From: DATHTC01 sp035456465
Lineage (GTDB): Bacteria; Actinomycetota; Thermoleophilia; Gaiellales; Gaiellaceae
Assembly (NCBI GenBank): GCA_035456465.1
Contig: DATIDD010000005.1
Coordinates: 62,001-126,000, forward strand
Reading direction: 5' to 3'
DNA length: 64,000 nucleotides
Part shown: piece by piece, positions 1 through 7,850 of the stretch
How the letters are laid out: each line of letters opens with the position of its first letter
How positions within the stretch are numbered: position 1 is the stretch's first letter
Translations under genes and position numbers: made by a program
The notes under the pieces: model-generated
Seen by the model: the letters and a program-made list of their open reading frames with translations, nothing else
What the model was told of the DNA's origin: nothing
The model's database searches: none

Positions 1-1647
1 ATCTTCCGGACGAACGACGACGAGACGTACATGCTCCGCGTGACGCAGCGGATCGCGCGACGCTCGGGCGAGCAGGTGCAGACCGACGTGCCCGGGATCG
101 TGTTCCTCGAGATCGACGGGCTCGCGCTCCCGGTGCTCCGCCGGGCGATGCGCGACGGGAGCGCCCCCGAGATGGCGAGATGGGTCGCCGACGGCGACTA
201 CGAGTTGACCGAGTGGGAGACCGACCTCTCCTCGCAGACCGGCGCGAGCCAGGCCGGGATCCTGCTCGGGTCGAACGAGGACATTCCCGCGTTCCGCTGG
301 ATCGAGAAGGAGAGCGGGCGCACGATGACCTGCTCGAGGCCGGCCGACTGCGAGGAGATCGAGCGCCGCCGCTCGACCGGCGTCGGGCTCCTGCGAAGCG
401 GCGGCGCGAGCCGCGGGAACCTCCTGTCGGGCGAGGCCGACCACCTGATCCTCACGGTGAGCCGGCTCGCCGCGGAGAAGCGGTCGAATCCCGGCTACCG
501 CGCGTTCTTCGCGAACGGCTTCAACGTGACCCGCGTGCTCGTCCTGTTCGCCTACGAGGTCGTGCTCGAGTGGACGGCGGCGATCCGGAGCGCGCGCCGG
601 GACGTCCGCCCGCGCGGCCACCGCGGCGGCAAGTACCCGTTCCTGCGCGCGGCGATGTGCGTCGTGGTGCGGGATCTGATCGTGTACGGCGTCATCTCCG
701 ACATGATGCGCGGCCGTCCCGCCGTCTACGCGACGTTCTCGAGCTACGACGAGGTCGCGCACCACTCGGGGCTCGAGCGCGCGGACACGCTCGAGGCGCT
801 ACGGAAGCTCGACCAGCAGTTCGGGCGGATCATGCGCGCACGCCCGTACGCGCCGCGGCCGTACGAGCTCGTCGTCCTCTCGGACCACGGTCAGACGCAG
901 GGTGCCACCTTCCTGCAGCGGAACGGCTACGGGCTCGTGGACCTCGTGAGCCGCTCGCTCTCGACCGGCGCGGCCGCGGCGTCCGCGACGGGCGACGAGA
1001 CGAACGCGATGGTCGGGCTCGCGGCGAGGGAGGCGACGGGCGCGCGACCGGCCGACCGCACCCCCGGAACGACGATCCCGGGCGAGGAGGTCGCCGTCCT
1101 CGGCTCGGGCAACCTCGGGCTCGTCTACCTGCTCGAGGAGCAGCACCGGATGACGCTGGAGGAGATCGAGGCGCGGCACCCATTGCTGATCCCGGCGCTG
1201 CGCAACCACCCGCACGTCGGCTTCGTGCTCGTGCGCTCCGACGTCCACGGGCCCGTCGCGCTCGGCGCACGCGGGACGCACTACCTCGCCGACGGCCGCG
1301 TCGACGGCGAGGACCCGCTCGTGCACTTCTCGCCGAACGCCGCGCTCCACCTGCGTCGCACCGACGCCTTCCCGCACGTCGCCGACCTCGTGGTCAACAG
1401 CTTCTACGACCCGCAGCTCGACGAGGGCTGCGCGTTCGAGGAGCTGATCTCGTTCCACGGCGGGCTCGGCGGGCCCCAGACCTGCCCGTTCATCCTCCAT
1501 CCTGCGACGCTCCGCGTCCCGGACGATCCGATCGTCGGCGCCGCGGCGGTCCACCGGTTGCTCACCGGCTGGCGCGAGTCGCTCGAGGGCGGCGCGGCCG
1601 CCGTGCCGGCCCCGGCCGGCGCCCGCGCGCGGCCCGGCGCGGCGTGA
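1..1647 (+). CDS. Alkaline-phosphatase-superfamily (type I phosphodiesterase) protein, 5' end outside window
   Basis: The reading frame is open from base 1, ten codons before the first ATG at 31, so the gene starts upstream of the window. What is visible is the soluble phosphodiesterase/nucleotide pyrophosphatase half. Metal-site signatures are the Asp in LEIDGL near the start, the TGASQAG segment that normally holds the nucleophilic hydroxyl, and LSDHGQTQG. In related actinobacterial proteins (about 650-700 residues) this half follows an N-terminal four-helix phage-holin-like membrane domain, so the missing part is probably membrane-bound; that is family knowledge, not seen here. The substrate is unknown. 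The next gene begins 20 bases downstream on the same strand, so the two are probably cotranscribed. Confident on superfamily, not on substrate. Confidence 0.8.
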   Translation: MFRTNDDETYMLRVTQRIARRSGEQVQTDVPGIVFLEIDGLALPVLRRAMRDGSAPEMARWVADGDYELTEWETDLSSQTGASQAGILLGSNEDIPAFRWIEKESGRTMTCSRPADCEEIERRRSTGVGLLRSGGASRGNLLSGEADHLILTVSRLAAEKRSNPGYRAFFANGFNVTRVLVLFAYEVVLEWTAAIRSARRDVRPRGHRGGKYPFLRAAMCVVVRDLIVYGVISDMMRGRPAVYATFSSYDEVAHHSGLERADTLEALRKLDQQFGRIMRARPYAPRPYELVVLSDHGQTQGATFLQRNGYGLVDLVSRSLSTGAAAASATGDETNAMVGLAAREATGARPADRTPGTTIPGEEVAVLGSGNLGLVYLLEEQHRMTLEEIEARHPLLIPALRNHPHVGFVLVRSDVHGPVALGARGTHYLADGRVDGEDPLVHFSPNAALHLRRTDAFPHVADLVVNSFYDPQLDEGCAFEELISFHGGLGGPQTCPFILHPATLRVPDDPIVGAAAVHRLLTGWRESLEGGAAAVPAPAGARARPGAA

Positions 1648-1666
1648 CGCAGGGTCGGAGGCCGCG

Positions 1667-2737
1667 CTGACGCTTCGGCGAGCGCTGCTGGCGGCCGCCG
1701 GCCTCGCCGTCGTCGCCGTCACGTTCCTGTGGTTCCTGCCCACGATCGCCGACTACGGCGACGTCTGGGACGTCCTGAAGGAACTGTCGTGGGGGTGGAT
1801 CGCCGCCTTCGCCGCCGTCGTGATCGTGAACCTCGCGACGTTCGCGCCGCCGTGGCTCGTCGTGCTGCCACGGCTGCGGTTCTTCCAGGCGCTCGAGCTC
1901 ACGCAGGCGTCGACGGCGCTCTCGATCGTGTTCCCCGCGGGCATGGCCGCCGGCATGGGCGTCTCGTTCGGGATGCTGCAGCGGTGGGGCTTCCCGCGAC
2001 GGGAGATCACGCGCGCGATGACGCTCGTCGGGCTCTGGAACCAGTTCCTCAACCTCGTCTTCCCGATCGTGGCGGTGTTCCTGCTCACGGCCAGCGGCGA
2101 GGAGACGGCGCTGCTCGCCACCGCGGCGTTCGTCGGCGTGGCGATCCTCGGGGTGGCCGTGACCGCCTTCGTGCTCGCCCTCTCGAGCGCGCGGCTGGCA
2201 CACGAGGTCGGCGAGATCGCGGCGCGCCTCACCAGCTGGGCGCTCGGCAAGGTGCGTCGCGGCCCGGTGAGCTGGGGCGGGCCGAGCTTCGAGCGGTTCC
2301 GCGCCGGGGCCGGCGAGCTGCTCGCGCGCCGCTGGCACCTGCTCACCGCCGCCTCGCTGGCCGGGAGCCTCAGCGTCTACCTCGTCCTGCTCGTCTCGCT
2401 CCGCGCGCTGGGCGTCGACGCCTCGCAGCTCTCCGCCGTCGAGGTGTTCGCCGCGTGGGCGCTCGTGCGCCTGCTCGGCACGGTCCCGATCACGCCCGGC
2501 GGCATCGGCGTGATCGAGCTGGGCCTGACGACGGCGCTCGTCGCCTTCGGGGGGAACAACGCCGGCGTCGTCGCGGCCGTGCTCGTCTACCGGTTCCTGA
2601 CGATCGTGCCGACGCTCGTGTACGGGCTGGTGGCGGCCGGCACGTGGCGCCGGCACCGTCCGCCGGCGGAGCCCGTGCCCGTTCCACCTGTCGGGACGAT
2701 GGGCGGCGGCGGGGCGGACACGACGCTGCGCCGCTGA
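1667..2737 (+). CDS. Flippase-like integral membrane protein (LPG synthase TM-region/UPF0104 type), probable CTG start
   Basis: This hydrophobic protein of about 356 residues resembles the membrane part of lysylphosphatidylglycerol synthases (AglD/MprF-like flippase domain), with about eight transmembrane segments and the late motif TPGGIGVIELG that is typical of the family. The first ATG in frame is at 1820, but the frame upstream encodes a good first membrane helix and periplasmic loop that the family needs. The only plausible start there is CTG at 1667, preceded by GGAGG at 1657-1661 at five-base spacing. No MprF aminoacyl-transferase domain is attached, so lipid or isoprenoid translocation is the likely role; substrate unknown. 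It follows the phosphodiesterase gene by 19 bases, which suggests a lipid or cell-envelope task for both. Confidence 0.75.
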   Translation: MTLRRALLAAAGLAVVAVTFLWFLPTIADYGDVWDVLKELSWGWIAAFAAVVIVNLATFAPPWLVVLPRLRFFQALELTQASTALSIVFPAGMAAGMGVSFGMLQRWGFPRREITRAMTLVGLWNQFLNLVFPIVAVFLLTASGEETALLATAAFVGVAILGVAVTAFVLALSSARLAHEVGEIAARLTSWALGKVRRGPVSWGGPSFERFRAGAGELLARRWHLLTAASLAGSLSVYLVLLVSLRALGVDASQLSAVEVFAAWALVRLLGTVPITPGGIGVIELGLTTALVAFGGNNAGVVAAVLVYRFLTIVPTLVYGLVAAGTWRRHRPPAEPVPVPPVGTMGGGGADTTLRR

Positions 2738-2875
2738 GGACGAGCGGGCGGCGCCGACGGCGCTGCGAGCCGCCGCACCGGCTCGGCCGCGTCGCGGTGT
2801 TCATCCTCATCGGGTGAGGCCTCCGGGCCACGGCGCCGGGACGATCGAGGTGTTCCTCGACCAAGGAGGCCACAG

Positions 2876-3265
2876 ATGCTTGCGATGAGCGATTTCTGGG
2901 AGAACTTCTTCCTGTTCCTGATCTTCCTGCCGCTCGCGATGGTGTGGGCGTTCGCCCTGATGGACATCTTCCGCCGTGACGACATCGGCGGCTGGTCGAA
3001 GGCGCTGTGGGTCGCCGCGGTCATCCTCGTGCCGTTCTTCGGCACGCTGATGTACCTGATCGTCCGGCCCGCCGGAGCCACCGAGCAGGAGCGGGTGATG
3101 ATGGACGAGGCGAGCCGCGAGTTCGTCGCGAAGTACTCGCCCACCTCGGCCGCGACGGAGCTCCAGGCGCTCGCCGACCTGCACGACCGTGGGAAGCTGA
3201 CGGACGACGAGTTCGCCGCGGAGAAGGCCAGGCTGCTCGGCACGGGCGCGCCCGTCGCCGCGTAG
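2876..3265 (+). CDS. Small membrane protein with phospholipase D N-terminal-like and SHOCT-like segments
   Basis: A 129-residue protein with two membrane helices (about residues 8-28 and 42-65) separated by a short DIFRRDDIGGWSKALW loop, which matches the PLDNc (phospholipase D nuclease N-terminal) family. The last 30 residues (ELQALADLHDRGKLTDDEF onward) form a SHOCT-type helical tail, a short module often found at protein ends. No catalytic HKD motif is present, so it is a membrane accessory protein, not an enzyme. Start ATG at 2876 has a strong AAGGAGG at 2863-2869. A strong hairpin follows the gene. Function unknown. Confidence 0.8.
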   Translation: MLAMSDFWENFFLFLIFLPLAMVWAFALMDIFRRDDIGGWSKALWVAAVILVPFFGTLMYLIVRPAGATEQERVMMDEASREFVAKYSPTSAATELQALADLHDRGKLTDDEFAAEKARLLGTGAPVAA

Positions 3266-3292
3266 CGAGGTCGAGGAGCCCGTCGGCGAGAC

Positions 3293-3338
3293 GACGACCG
3301 GCCCCGGCAGCGCTCGCGGGCGCCGCCGGGCCGTCGTC
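3293..3338. terminator. Strong hairpin between convergent genes
   Basis: GACGACCGGCCC (3293-3304) pairs with GGGCCGTCGTC (3328-3338) with one bulged C, and the inner CGGC/GCCG extends the stem. It lies between the convergent genes ending at 3265 and 3414 and could stop transcription from both sides. There is no U tract, as is usual in GC-rich actinobacteria. Confidence 0.55.
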
Positions 3339-3413
3339 GCGGCCCGGACGTCTCCGCCGGTTCGGATCAGGGGCTGCGAGGCACGCCGCCCGTGCAGCCC
3401 GCTCTCCCGCCCG

Positions 3414-3611
3414 TCAGTACGCGCTCCGGCGGCGCTCGTTGCGCCGGTCGATGATCCACCCGGCGACGAGCGACGCGACGGCGATGATCAGGAACATCCC
3501 GAGGAAGCCCCACCGGTACCAGAAGCCGGAGAGGAGCATGAAGCCGACGAACCCTGCCACGCCGCACGCGATCGTGATCCCGACGAACCCGAGCCAGAAC
3601 TTCGCACCCAT
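3414..3611 (-). CDS. Small two-helix membrane protein
   Basis: A 65-residue protein with two hydrophobic helices (about residues 5-26 and 33-52) and a basic tail RRNERRRSAY. ATG at 3611 is chosen over the in-frame GTG at 3614 because AAGGAGA lies six bases before it. I do not recognise a family. The positive-inside rule places both ends in the cytoplasm. Its gene is convergent with the PLDNc-like gene. Confidence 0.7.
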   Translation of the reverse strand: MGAKFWLGFVGITIACGVAGFVGFMLLSGFWYRWGFLGMFLIIAVASLVAGWIIDRRNERRRSAY

Positions 3612-3771
3612 CACCGCTCTCCTTGTCTCGGCCGATCAGGTCAGGCGTAGCGCACGATACGACGATCGACGGCCGGCGTACATCGCCCCGACGGGATGAG
3701 CCGCGCACGCTCGTGCAGGTTCATCCGAACCGGACGAGGAATCCGGCGGTCGCCGGGGGAAGGGTGACGTC

Positions 3772-5031
3772 ATGAGCACTCCGCCGGTACCCGGACCGGG
3801 CGGCCGCGGCGCCGTGCCGGTGCGCGACGCCGAGCTCGCCGCGCACGGCGAGCGGCTGCTGGCAGCGCCGCACGTCGAGGTCCACGAGCTCGCGCTCGCG
3901 TTCGACGAGAGCAGCGCGACGGCCGCCGCGGTCCACGTCGGCGGGACGAGCTTCTTCCCGCGGATGCTCGCCGACGTCGAACGTGCGTCGTCGTCGGTGC
4001 ACATCGTGCAGTTCGGCTTCCGGCCCGGGAACGTCGGCGACCGCTTCGCGGAGGCGCTCGTCGCGAAGGCGCGGGACGGAGTTCCCGTGCGGCTCGTGGT
4101 CGACCGCAACGGCTCCGACCCCGAGCGCGGCTCACGCGCGTTCTACGACCGGCTCGTGGCCGGCGGCGTGCAGGTGTGCATGGCGAGCGGCACGCAGGCG
4201 CGGGGGCCGTTCGGGCCCCTGGGCGCGGAGCGCCGGCCGGTCCGCTGGAACGTCCGCGCGCTCGGGCACATCGATCACCGGAAGGCGGTCGTCGTCGACG
4301 GGCGCATCGGTTGGGTCGGCGGCGCCGGCATCGAGGACCACTTCGAGGACGGCCGCTTCCACGACCTCTTCGTCCGGCTCGAGGGCCCCGTCGTCTCGCA
4401 GCTCCAGCTCGTCTTCCTCGCGAGCCTCCGCCGCCTCGGCGGGAGCGTTCCCACCGAGGAGGTCGACGCCCTCTTCCCCGCGCACGACCCGACGCCGGAG
4501 GCCGTCCCGGCGATCGTCCTCCACAACGCGCCCGGGCGGTTCCGCCCGATCACGGAGGCGATCGCGGCGTCGCTCGAGTCCGCGCGCGAGACGCTCGACG
4601 TCGTCAACCCGTACGTCACGGACCGCGGGATGATCCGGCGGATCGAGGCGGCCGCCCGGCGTGGCGCCCGCGTGCGGCTGTTCGTGCCCGCGACGCCGAA
4701 CAACTGGGCCTGCGGCCTCGCCGAGCGCTTCCACCACGGGCACCTGCTCGATGCGGGCGTCCAGATCCTCGAGTACCCGGCGATGTTGCACGCGAAGGCG
4801 TTCGTCCGCGACGGCGAGGAGGTCCTCGCCGGCACGTGCAACCTCGAGGCGTGGAGCCTCAAGCGCTTCTTCGAGATCGACGTCCGCGTGCGCTCGCGCG
4901 CGCTCGCCGAGCAGTTCGACGAGCGGTTCGCGGTGCCCGCGGTGGACGTCTCGGCGCCCGGGCGTCGCGCGACCGGCGTCGTCGAGCGCGCGAAGGCGAC
5001 GGCGTTCGCGGCGCTCTCGCCGCTGCTCTGA
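3772..5031 (+). CDS. Phospholipase D superfamily protein (cardiolipin synthase-like)
   Basis: A 419-residue protein with two PLD half-sites. The first HKD motif is HIDHRKAVVVDG (His169, Lys171) and the second is MLHAKAFVRDGEEVLAGTCN near residue 340. Both carry H-x-K and the downstream G-G/S-x-N element, so the active site is complete. There is no membrane helix at the N-terminus, unlike classical cardiolipin synthases (about 480 residues with two TM helices), so this is a soluble or peripherally bound phosphatidyltransferase or phospholipase. ATG at 3772 follows a purine-rich GGGGAAGGG. A hairpin follows the stop codon. The nearby PLDNc-like gene at 2876 is family-wise the membrane part of such enzymes, which is suggestive but the genes are 500 bases apart. 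Confidence 0.85.
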   Translation: MSTPPVPGPGGRGAVPVRDAELAAHGERLLAAPHVEVHELALAFDESSATAAAVHVGGTSFFPRMLADVERASSSVHIVQFGFRPGNVGDRFAEALVAKARDGVPVRLVVDRNGSDPERGSRAFYDRLVAGGVQVCMASGTQARGPFGPLGAERRPVRWNVRALGHIDHRKAVVVDGRIGWVGGAGIEDHFEDGRFHDLFVRLEGPVVSQLQLVFLASLRRLGGSVPTEEVDALFPAHDPTPEAVPAIVLHNAPGRFRPITEAIAASLESARETLDVVNPYVTDRGMIRRIEAAARRGARVRLFVPATPNNWACGLAERFHHGHLLDAGVQILEYPAMLHAKAFVRDGEEVLAGTCNLEAWSLKRFFEIDVRVRSRALAEQFDERFAVPAVDVSAPGRRATGVVERAKATAFAALSPLL

Positions 5032-5056
5032 CCGCCGCCCTCACCGGCGGCCGGCC

Positions 5057-5082
5057 GCGGTGCCGACGGGCGCCGGCACCGC
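5057..5082. terminator. Hairpin between convergent PLD and DUF7144 genes
   Basis: GCGGTGCC (5057-5064) and GGCACCGC (5075-5082) are a perfect eight-base inverted repeat with a ten-base loop, in the 64 bases between two converging stop codons. Confidence 0.5.
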
Positions 5083-5095
5083 ACGCGGCTCCGGC

Positions 5096-5548
5096 CTAGG
5101 CCTCCTTCAGACGCTTGCCCGCGTAGGCGGCCAGGCCGTAGATGATCAGGATGTCCACGGCGAACATCGCCATGCCCCAGAGCGGGTAGGCCGGCATGAA
5201 GTAGAGCTGGCCGATCGCGTTCACTCCGGCCACGCCGATGCCGAACCACCGGGCGAGCTCGCTGCCGCTGACGACGGCGAACGACGCGACGAGCTGGAGC
5301 ACGCCGAGGACCGTGATGATCCAGCCCCACGTGTTCAGGTCGCTGAAGACGTACACGGCGTCGTCGACGAACACCCGCGAGCTCCCGATCGCGAGGATCC
5401 CGTTGATCGTGTTCCAGACCCCCGCGAGGCCGAGCATGATCGCGGCGAACCCGACCCAGCCCTCGCCCTTCATCCGTTCGTACCCGTACATGTCGCCGGA
5501 GCTGCGGTAGGCGCTCGCGGCCTGGGCGTCACGTGCCGCTGACGACAT
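5096..5548 (-). CDS. DUF7144 family membrane protein (paralogue 1)
   Basis: About 150 residues with four transmembrane helices. The pattern GWVGFAAIMLGLAGVWNTINGI, then TWGWIITVLGVLQL, then LPAYPLW-type third loop (MPAYPLWGMAMFAVDILIIY) is the signature of the DUF7144 family of actinobacterial membrane proteins, whose function is unknown. Start ATG at 5548 is preceded by AGAGGAG; the longer frame to 5590 has no support. A second member lies 160 bases away at 5707-6099 in the same direction, so this is a tandem duplication that has diverged strongly. Confidence 0.8.
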   Translation of the reverse strand: MSSAARDAQAASAYRSSGDMYGYERMKGEGWVGFAAIMLGLAGVWNTINGILAIGSSRVFVDDAVYVFSDLNTWGWIITVLGVLQLVASFAVVSGSELARWFGIGVAGVNAIGQLYFMPAYPLWGMAMFAVDILIIYGLAAYAGKRLKEA

Positions 5549-5706
5549 CGACGCTCCTCTCGTCGCGCTTGTTCCGTAGTGCCTCGGCACTCGCCGGGGC
5601 TGGTGGGATTCTCCGGCGGCGCACGAACCGCGGCATCACCCCAACCGGACGATGAACGCCGCGATCGCGCGCGACCTTCGCTCCTGCCGGTTCCGGCCGG
5701 GCCCGG

Positions 5707-6099
5707 TCACACCTCGAACTCGTCGCTCCGCGTCAGGAGGCCGTAGAGGACGAAGAAGTCGAGCGTCAGGACGGCGATCGCCCAGAGCGGGAACACGAAG
5801 ATCACGAACGCCGTGAGGAAGGCGCTGAGCGACGCGCCGGCGACGCCGAGCCACAGCCCCCACACGTTCCGCTGCAGAACGAGGACGCCCGTCACCAGCT
5901 GCAGAACCCCGACGATCAGCCAGAACCAGCCCCAGACGGTGAGGTCGATCCCATAGAGGACCTCGCTCGCCGCTGCCGCCATCGTGTCGTCGTCGGTCAG
6001 GGCTCCCAGTCCGCTGAGGGCGTTGTACGAGCCCGCGATGAGTATCGCTATGCCGACGAACGTGAGCCAACCCGAGCGTCTCCCGATGAACTCCGACAC
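5707..6099 (-). CDS. DUF7144 family membrane protein (paralogue 2)
   Basis: A 130-residue protein, four transmembrane helices, with the same family hallmarks as its neighbour: LTVWGWFWLIVGVLQLVTG in the middle and a final helix following FPLWAIAVLTLDFFVLYGL. GTG at 6099 is chosen because AAGGAGG sits seven to eight bases before it and because the family begins close to this point; an in-frame extension to 6228 is arginine-rich and looks non-coding. Function unknown; the acidic luminal loop between helices 1 and 2 differs between the two paralogues. Confidence 0.78.
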   Translation of the reverse strand: MSEFIGRRSGWLTFVGIAILIAGSYNALSGLGALTDDDTMAAAASEVLYGIDLTVWGWFWLIVGVLQLVTGVLVLQRNVWGLWLGVAGASLSAFLTAFVIFVFPLWAIAVLTLDFFVLYGLLTRSDEFEV

Positions 6100-6431
6100 C
6101 GTGGTCCCTCCTTCGAATGGTCGAGTTCGAGTGGCACCTCGTCGAGCGCCGGAAGGGCCGGGAAGCGCCCGGGACCGACGCCGACGATGACGCCCTTTCG
6201 CCACCGAACGTCGCTCCCCTCCTCGCACGGAGGGACGGTCTGGCCGTTCGCCGCTTCCGTCGCCCGCGTTCGCCGCCGACGACCTCGAAGGACCCGGTGC
6301 AGTCCCCGACGGCCTGCTGCCGCGCCGCCGTCGTCGTCATCCGCACGGGATGACGTCCGCCGGCGTCGCGTCTGCGAGCATCGCGGCATGAGGGATCGTC
6401 ACGTCTCCGAGGCCGACCGCGTGGTGCTCCA

Positions 6432-7784
6432 CTGACGACCGCGGGCGCACCGCAGACGACGTCGCGGGAGCCGCAGCGGCACATCTCGGTCGTCGGTGCC
6501 GCGTTCCTCGGCATCGGGGCGATGATCGGCGCCGGGATCTTCGCGCTCCTCGGCGAGGCAGCGGCCGTGGCGGGATCCGCCGTCTGGCTCTCGTTCCTCC
6601 TCGCGGGCCTCGTCACCGGGCTGCTCGCGTACAACGTCGTCCAGCTCGGCATCCGGTATCCGTCGTCGGGCGGGCTGATCGAGTACCTCGTGCAGGGCTT
6701 CGGGAACGGCCGCCTGCTCGGGATCGCCTCGTGGCTCGGGTACATCGCCGCGTTCGTGATCGTCTGCTCGATGGTCGCCGTCTCCTTCGGGACCTACGCC
6801 ACCTCCTTGTTCGTCGGCGACGACGCGTGGAACGGCTGGGACAACGTCTTCACGTCGGCCCTCGTGGTGGGGATGGCGGCGATCAACATGATCGGCGCGA
6901 CGTTCGTGAGCCGCGTCGCCTCCGTGATGGTCGTCGTCCTCCTCGGCGTCTTCGGGATCTTCATCTGGGTGACGATCGCCGACGTCGACTTCGACATGCT
7001 CGCGTTCAGCACCTATCCCGCGTTCTCCGACATCATCGCGAGCATCGCGTTGACGTTCTTCGCGTTCCTCGGCTTCGGCGTGATGACCTTCACGGTCGGC
7101 GACCTCGCGAAACCGAAACGTGAGCTGCCGAGGGCGATGCTGCTCGCGCTCGGCCTGACGACGCTCACGTACGTCCTCATCTCGATCGGCGTCTTCGGGA
7201 CGCTCACCGTCGACGAGACGATCGGCTACGGCGAGACGGCGATCGCGGAGGCCGCACGGCCCTCGCTCGGCGACGCGGGCTTCACGATCATGGCGATCGC
7301 CGCGTTGATCGCGACCGCGGGGGCGACGAACGCGACCCTCTTCGGCTCGACCAACATGACGGCGATGCTCGCCGGGATCCGCCAGTTCCCGCCGTTCTTC
7401 GGCCGCGACTCCCGGCTCGGCACGCACGGCGGGCTGCTCATCACCGCGGGCCTCGTCCTGGTCGTCTCGAACCTCGTCGACCTGTCGGCGATCGCGTCGG
7501 TCGGGAGCGCGTGCGCGCTGGTCGTGTTCCTGCTCGTCGGGGTCGCCGGCTACCGGCGGCGGTCCGAGACCGGCGCGAGCGGCGCGGTCGTCCTCGTCGG
7601 AGTGGCGGCGACGGCGGTCGTCCTCGGATTCTTCGCCGCCGACACGCTGCAGAACGCGCCCGAGACCTTCACGGCCATGGTCGCGATCCTGCTCGTCGCC
7701 GTGGCGGCCGACTTCCTCTGGAAGCGCCGGCGGCCGCAGCCGCAGACCCCGGCGGCCACGCCGCAGTCGACGCCGTCCGCCTAG
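6432..7784 (+). CDS. APC-superfamily amino acid permease, probable CTG start
   Basis: About 450 residues, 12 hydrophobic segments. The first helix has the APC consensus GIGAMIGAGIFALLGEA, which binds the amino acid alpha-carboxyl/amino groups in the family. The first ATG (6522) would cut this helix in half. Between the upstream stop at 6351 and 6522 the frame holds no ATG, GTG or TTG; CTG at 6432 is the best candidate and gives a normal hydrophilic N-terminus. Substrate cannot be told from sequence; it resembles the basic/neutral amino acid branch (CAT/YfnA-like). It stands alone, followed by a separately started MFS gene. Confidence 0.8.
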   Translation: MTTAGAPQTTSREPQRHISVVGAAFLGIGAMIGAGIFALLGEAAAVAGSAVWLSFLLAGLVTGLLAYNVVQLGIRYPSSGGLIEYLVQGFGNGRLLGIASWLGYIAAFVIVCSMVAVSFGTYATSLFVGDDAWNGWDNVFTSALVVGMAAINMIGATFVSRVASVMVVVLLGVFGIFIWVTIADVDFDMLAFSTYPAFSDIIASIALTFFAFLGFGVMTFTVGDLAKPKRELPRAMLLALGLTTLTYVLISIGVFGTLTVDETIGYGETAIAEAARPSLGDAGFTIMAIAALIATAGATNATLFGSTNMTAMLAGIRQFPPFFGRDSRLGTHGGLLITAGLVLVVSNLVDLSAIASVGSACALVVFLLVGVAGYRRRSETGASGAVVLVGVAATAVVLGFFAADTLQNAPETFTAMVAILLVAVAADFLWKRRRPQPQTPAATPQSTPSA

Positions 7785-7850
7785 GCTGATTCGCGCGGTG
7801 GGTCGTCGACGGTCGACCGGTCGGACGCCGTCTCTGGGAGGATCGCCGTC

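Noticed and set aside
6388..6435. A 15-codon frame (ATG 6388 to TGA 6435) upstream of the APC permease
   Set aside because: It overlaps the proposed CTG start and could be a coupling leader, but has no ribosome binding site and no sign of coding selection.
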